Assembly (NCBI GenBank): GCA_023846275.1
Contig: CM043875.1
Span: 27,475,470 to 27,539,469, forward strand
Length of the DNA: 64,000 bases
Direction: 5' to 3'
Source: Vanilla planifolia
Taxonomy: Eukaryota; Streptophyta; Magnoliopsida; Asparagales; Orchidaceae
The position numbers and the translations under genes are program-made. Positions 62,075 to 64,000 of this stretch are shown one piece after another; position 1 is the first letter of the stretch, and the number at the start of each line of letters is the position of its first letter. The notes beneath the pieces are model-generated. The model was not told the DNA's origin. It made no database searches and worked only from the letters and a program-made list of their open reading frames with translations.

Positions 62075-64000
62075 AAGCAACTCTTTGCTTTGTCCCTTGC
62101 TATCATTCTTATGGGAAGAAGACAATTGAAGAGAACAACAAGCATAATGTATTTCAATCATGAGGCTAAAAAAAGGGTTGAAATTATGTGAGGATGTGTT
62201 CCTTCTTTGTCTTCACTATTGCTTAAAAATTTGCCTCCAAAAAGACAAATTAATCACAAAATTTTGATACTATATGGTGTTATTTTTCTTGCATGTCCTT
62301 GATACCATATGTCACCATTGGATTGACAGAACTATGCAAATAAGCAATTGCTAGAAGCTAACTTCATTCAACCATCTAAAGTTCTATATGGTGCTTGATG
62401 CTATTTCAAAGAAAGAAAAATAGTTCTTTATGGATATGTGTGGATTATCTTGCATTGAATAAGATAATGGTATAGACCAAATAACTAGATCCTTTGGTGC
62501 AAGATTAGTTAAATCAATTGTTCAAGGTAATAAGATTTACCAAGCTCAAGATGTGTTCAAGATATTGACAGGTCAGAGTTGCGACTAGAGATAAAGCTAA
62601 GATCACTTGTGAAACTCGATTTGGCTCATTTAAGTTCTTAGTTATGCTCTTTGGCTTGATAAATGCCAATAAAAATTTAGTGAATAATGCTTTTTTTATG
62701 AGTACCTTAATGGATTTTCTGTGATATATATGGATGATATTGTAATATACATCAACTCTCTTGAAGAGCAGATGATATATTTACAAAAAGTATCTTCTCG
62801 ACTAAAAAAATTTTAGCTTTATGTGAAGATAAAAATGAATAAATTTGCTAGGGAAGAGACCACGTTTCCTAGACACTTGGTTAGAAATCACAAAGGATAA
62901 ATCCAAGGAAGATCCAAGCCATTATGGATTAGCAAGTTTCATATAAAGACACCAAAATTGAGATCTTCTCTTGGTTTAGCCAATATTATCACAAATTTAT
63001 TAATAGACACTCAAAGACGGTTATCGTCCTATTAACAAATCTCTTAAAGAAGAGAGAGAGGTGAAACTAGTCTAATACTTGTTAATAGGCATTTGATAAA
63101 CTAAAGGTTATCATTTCATTTGAATAAATGCTATGGTTACCTGACTTTGAGCTACCTTAGTGTGTATATAAATGCATCAAATAAGGGTATTGGTAAGGTT
63201 TTAGTGTTGGAAAGCCACCCTATTTCTTTTAAAAGCAAAAAAGCTGAATCTGAAGGAGCAAAAGTATTAAGCACATAAAAAAAAAATAAAAAAAGTTGTG
63301 ATTACCTTCAAATTTACAAGGTGTATTTGTTGGAAACTAAGTTTATTGTGTAAATTAACAACATTCCCAAAACATTCTTCAGAACATAAAAGATGCTATC
63401 GTTAAGGTAAGCTCATTAGCAAGAGTTTCTAATTGAATATGAATTTCTATTTGAGCACAAATCAGGTAAGCATAATCACGTTGTTGATGCACTGAGTTAA
63501 AAAAAGCTATTTACTGCCTTTTATGTTGTTACATTGGTGGAAATTGATATAATGGATAGAATTCAAGCTGTTGTTGCTAACGATAAAGCTTATGTTAAGC
63601 TGTTGGAGTGAACTATAAGATAGGATTGTTCGAAGATATTAGATAGAAGATGGACACTTGATGTCTAAAGATAGAATATTTGTCCATTTTGAAGATACCG
63701 TACAAAGAGAGCTACTTAAAGAGTTACATGATCAATAGTGGCTTGGACATCCTAACAAGATAAGGATGTTAACTACATGTTCCATTCTTATTATTGACCA
63801 AAGATGGAAGTTGATATTGAAGTCAATATCAATACTTGTTTGGTGTGCTAATAACACAAGACTAAGAGTATGAGGAAGCAGGTTTGTTGTAATCTCTTCC
63901 AATTTTAGAAAAATCATGGTCATCAGTTTCTATGGACTTTATTGATGGCTTTCCAAAGATCAATGACATAGTCTCAATGATGATAGTTGTTGAAAGTTTC
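62075..64000 (+). pseudogene. Relic 4, 3' part: decayed gypsy Pol, runs off the window
   Basis: Continues the element after the LTR insertion: the Pol linker (PPKRQINHKI near 62,235), RT with LLEANFIQPSKVLYGA (62,350-), LWICVDYLALNKI (62,428-), FGSFKFLVMLFGLINAN (62,620-) and MDDIVIYINS (about 62,732); RNase H remains near 63,165 (INASNKGIG); an integrase zinc-finger remnant (WLGHPNKI near 63,742) and the start of the integrase core, FIDGFPKI near 63,950. The window ends before the integrase is complete. Stops and frameshifts are common. Confidence 0.8.

Overview
This is nuclear DNA of a flowering plant. The signs are two intron-bearing genes of plant-specific type (a CCT-domain protein and a nepenthesin-type aspartic protease), GT-AG introns, a tRNA-iMet primer binding site in an LTR retrotransposon, and plant chromovirus polyproteins. 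The GC-rich protease exons inside very AT-rich DNA would suit a monocot, but I cannot name the species. There are no bacterial operons, rRNA genes or CRISPR arrays.

Layout. 1-5.1 kb is AT-rich repeat DNA ending in repeat copy C (3.78-4.80 kb). 5.15-9.44 kb is a badly decayed plus-strand Ty3/gypsy chromovirus (relic 1). 10.15-16.2 kb (copy A) and 17.12-33.09 kb (copy B) are two diverged, collinear copies of one long AT-rich repeat. Copy B is split at 18,104-28,733 by a young, structurally complete chromovirus on the minus strand, with an intact 1468-aa Gag-Pol, near-identical 3.05-kb LTRs and target duplication ATCAA. 34.5-37.9 kb holds a four-exon CCT-domain gene on the plus strand. 39.3-41.6 kb is minus-strand relic 2. 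41.9-45.6 kb holds LTR fragments. 45.67-46.32 kb carries an orphan 3' coding exon followed by an A tract. 46.38-48.62 kb is a two-exon aspartic protease gene on the minus strand. 51.7-54.1 kb is minus-strand relic 3, flanked by palindrome-rich repeat DNA. About 55.9-56.6 kb is a weak relic of a plant transposon ORF. 58.4-64 kb is relic 4, a second gypsy lineage on the plus strand, split by a 2.19-kb solo-LTR-like insertion (59,877-62,069) with target duplication ATAAG.

The window is thus a small gene island (34.5-49.5 kb) inside layered retrotransposon debris. The order of events is readable: old chromoviruses whose codons carry many TAA/TAG/TGA, then insertions into them, and most recently the Gag-Pol-intact element in copy B. 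The two host genes show no functional link to each other.

The best candidates for something undescribed are the long AT-rich repeat family with its recurring palindromes (TCATACTTGTATGA-type), the orphan exon plus A tract, and the short exon-like ORFs I could not name. All comparisons were made by eye and no database was searched.
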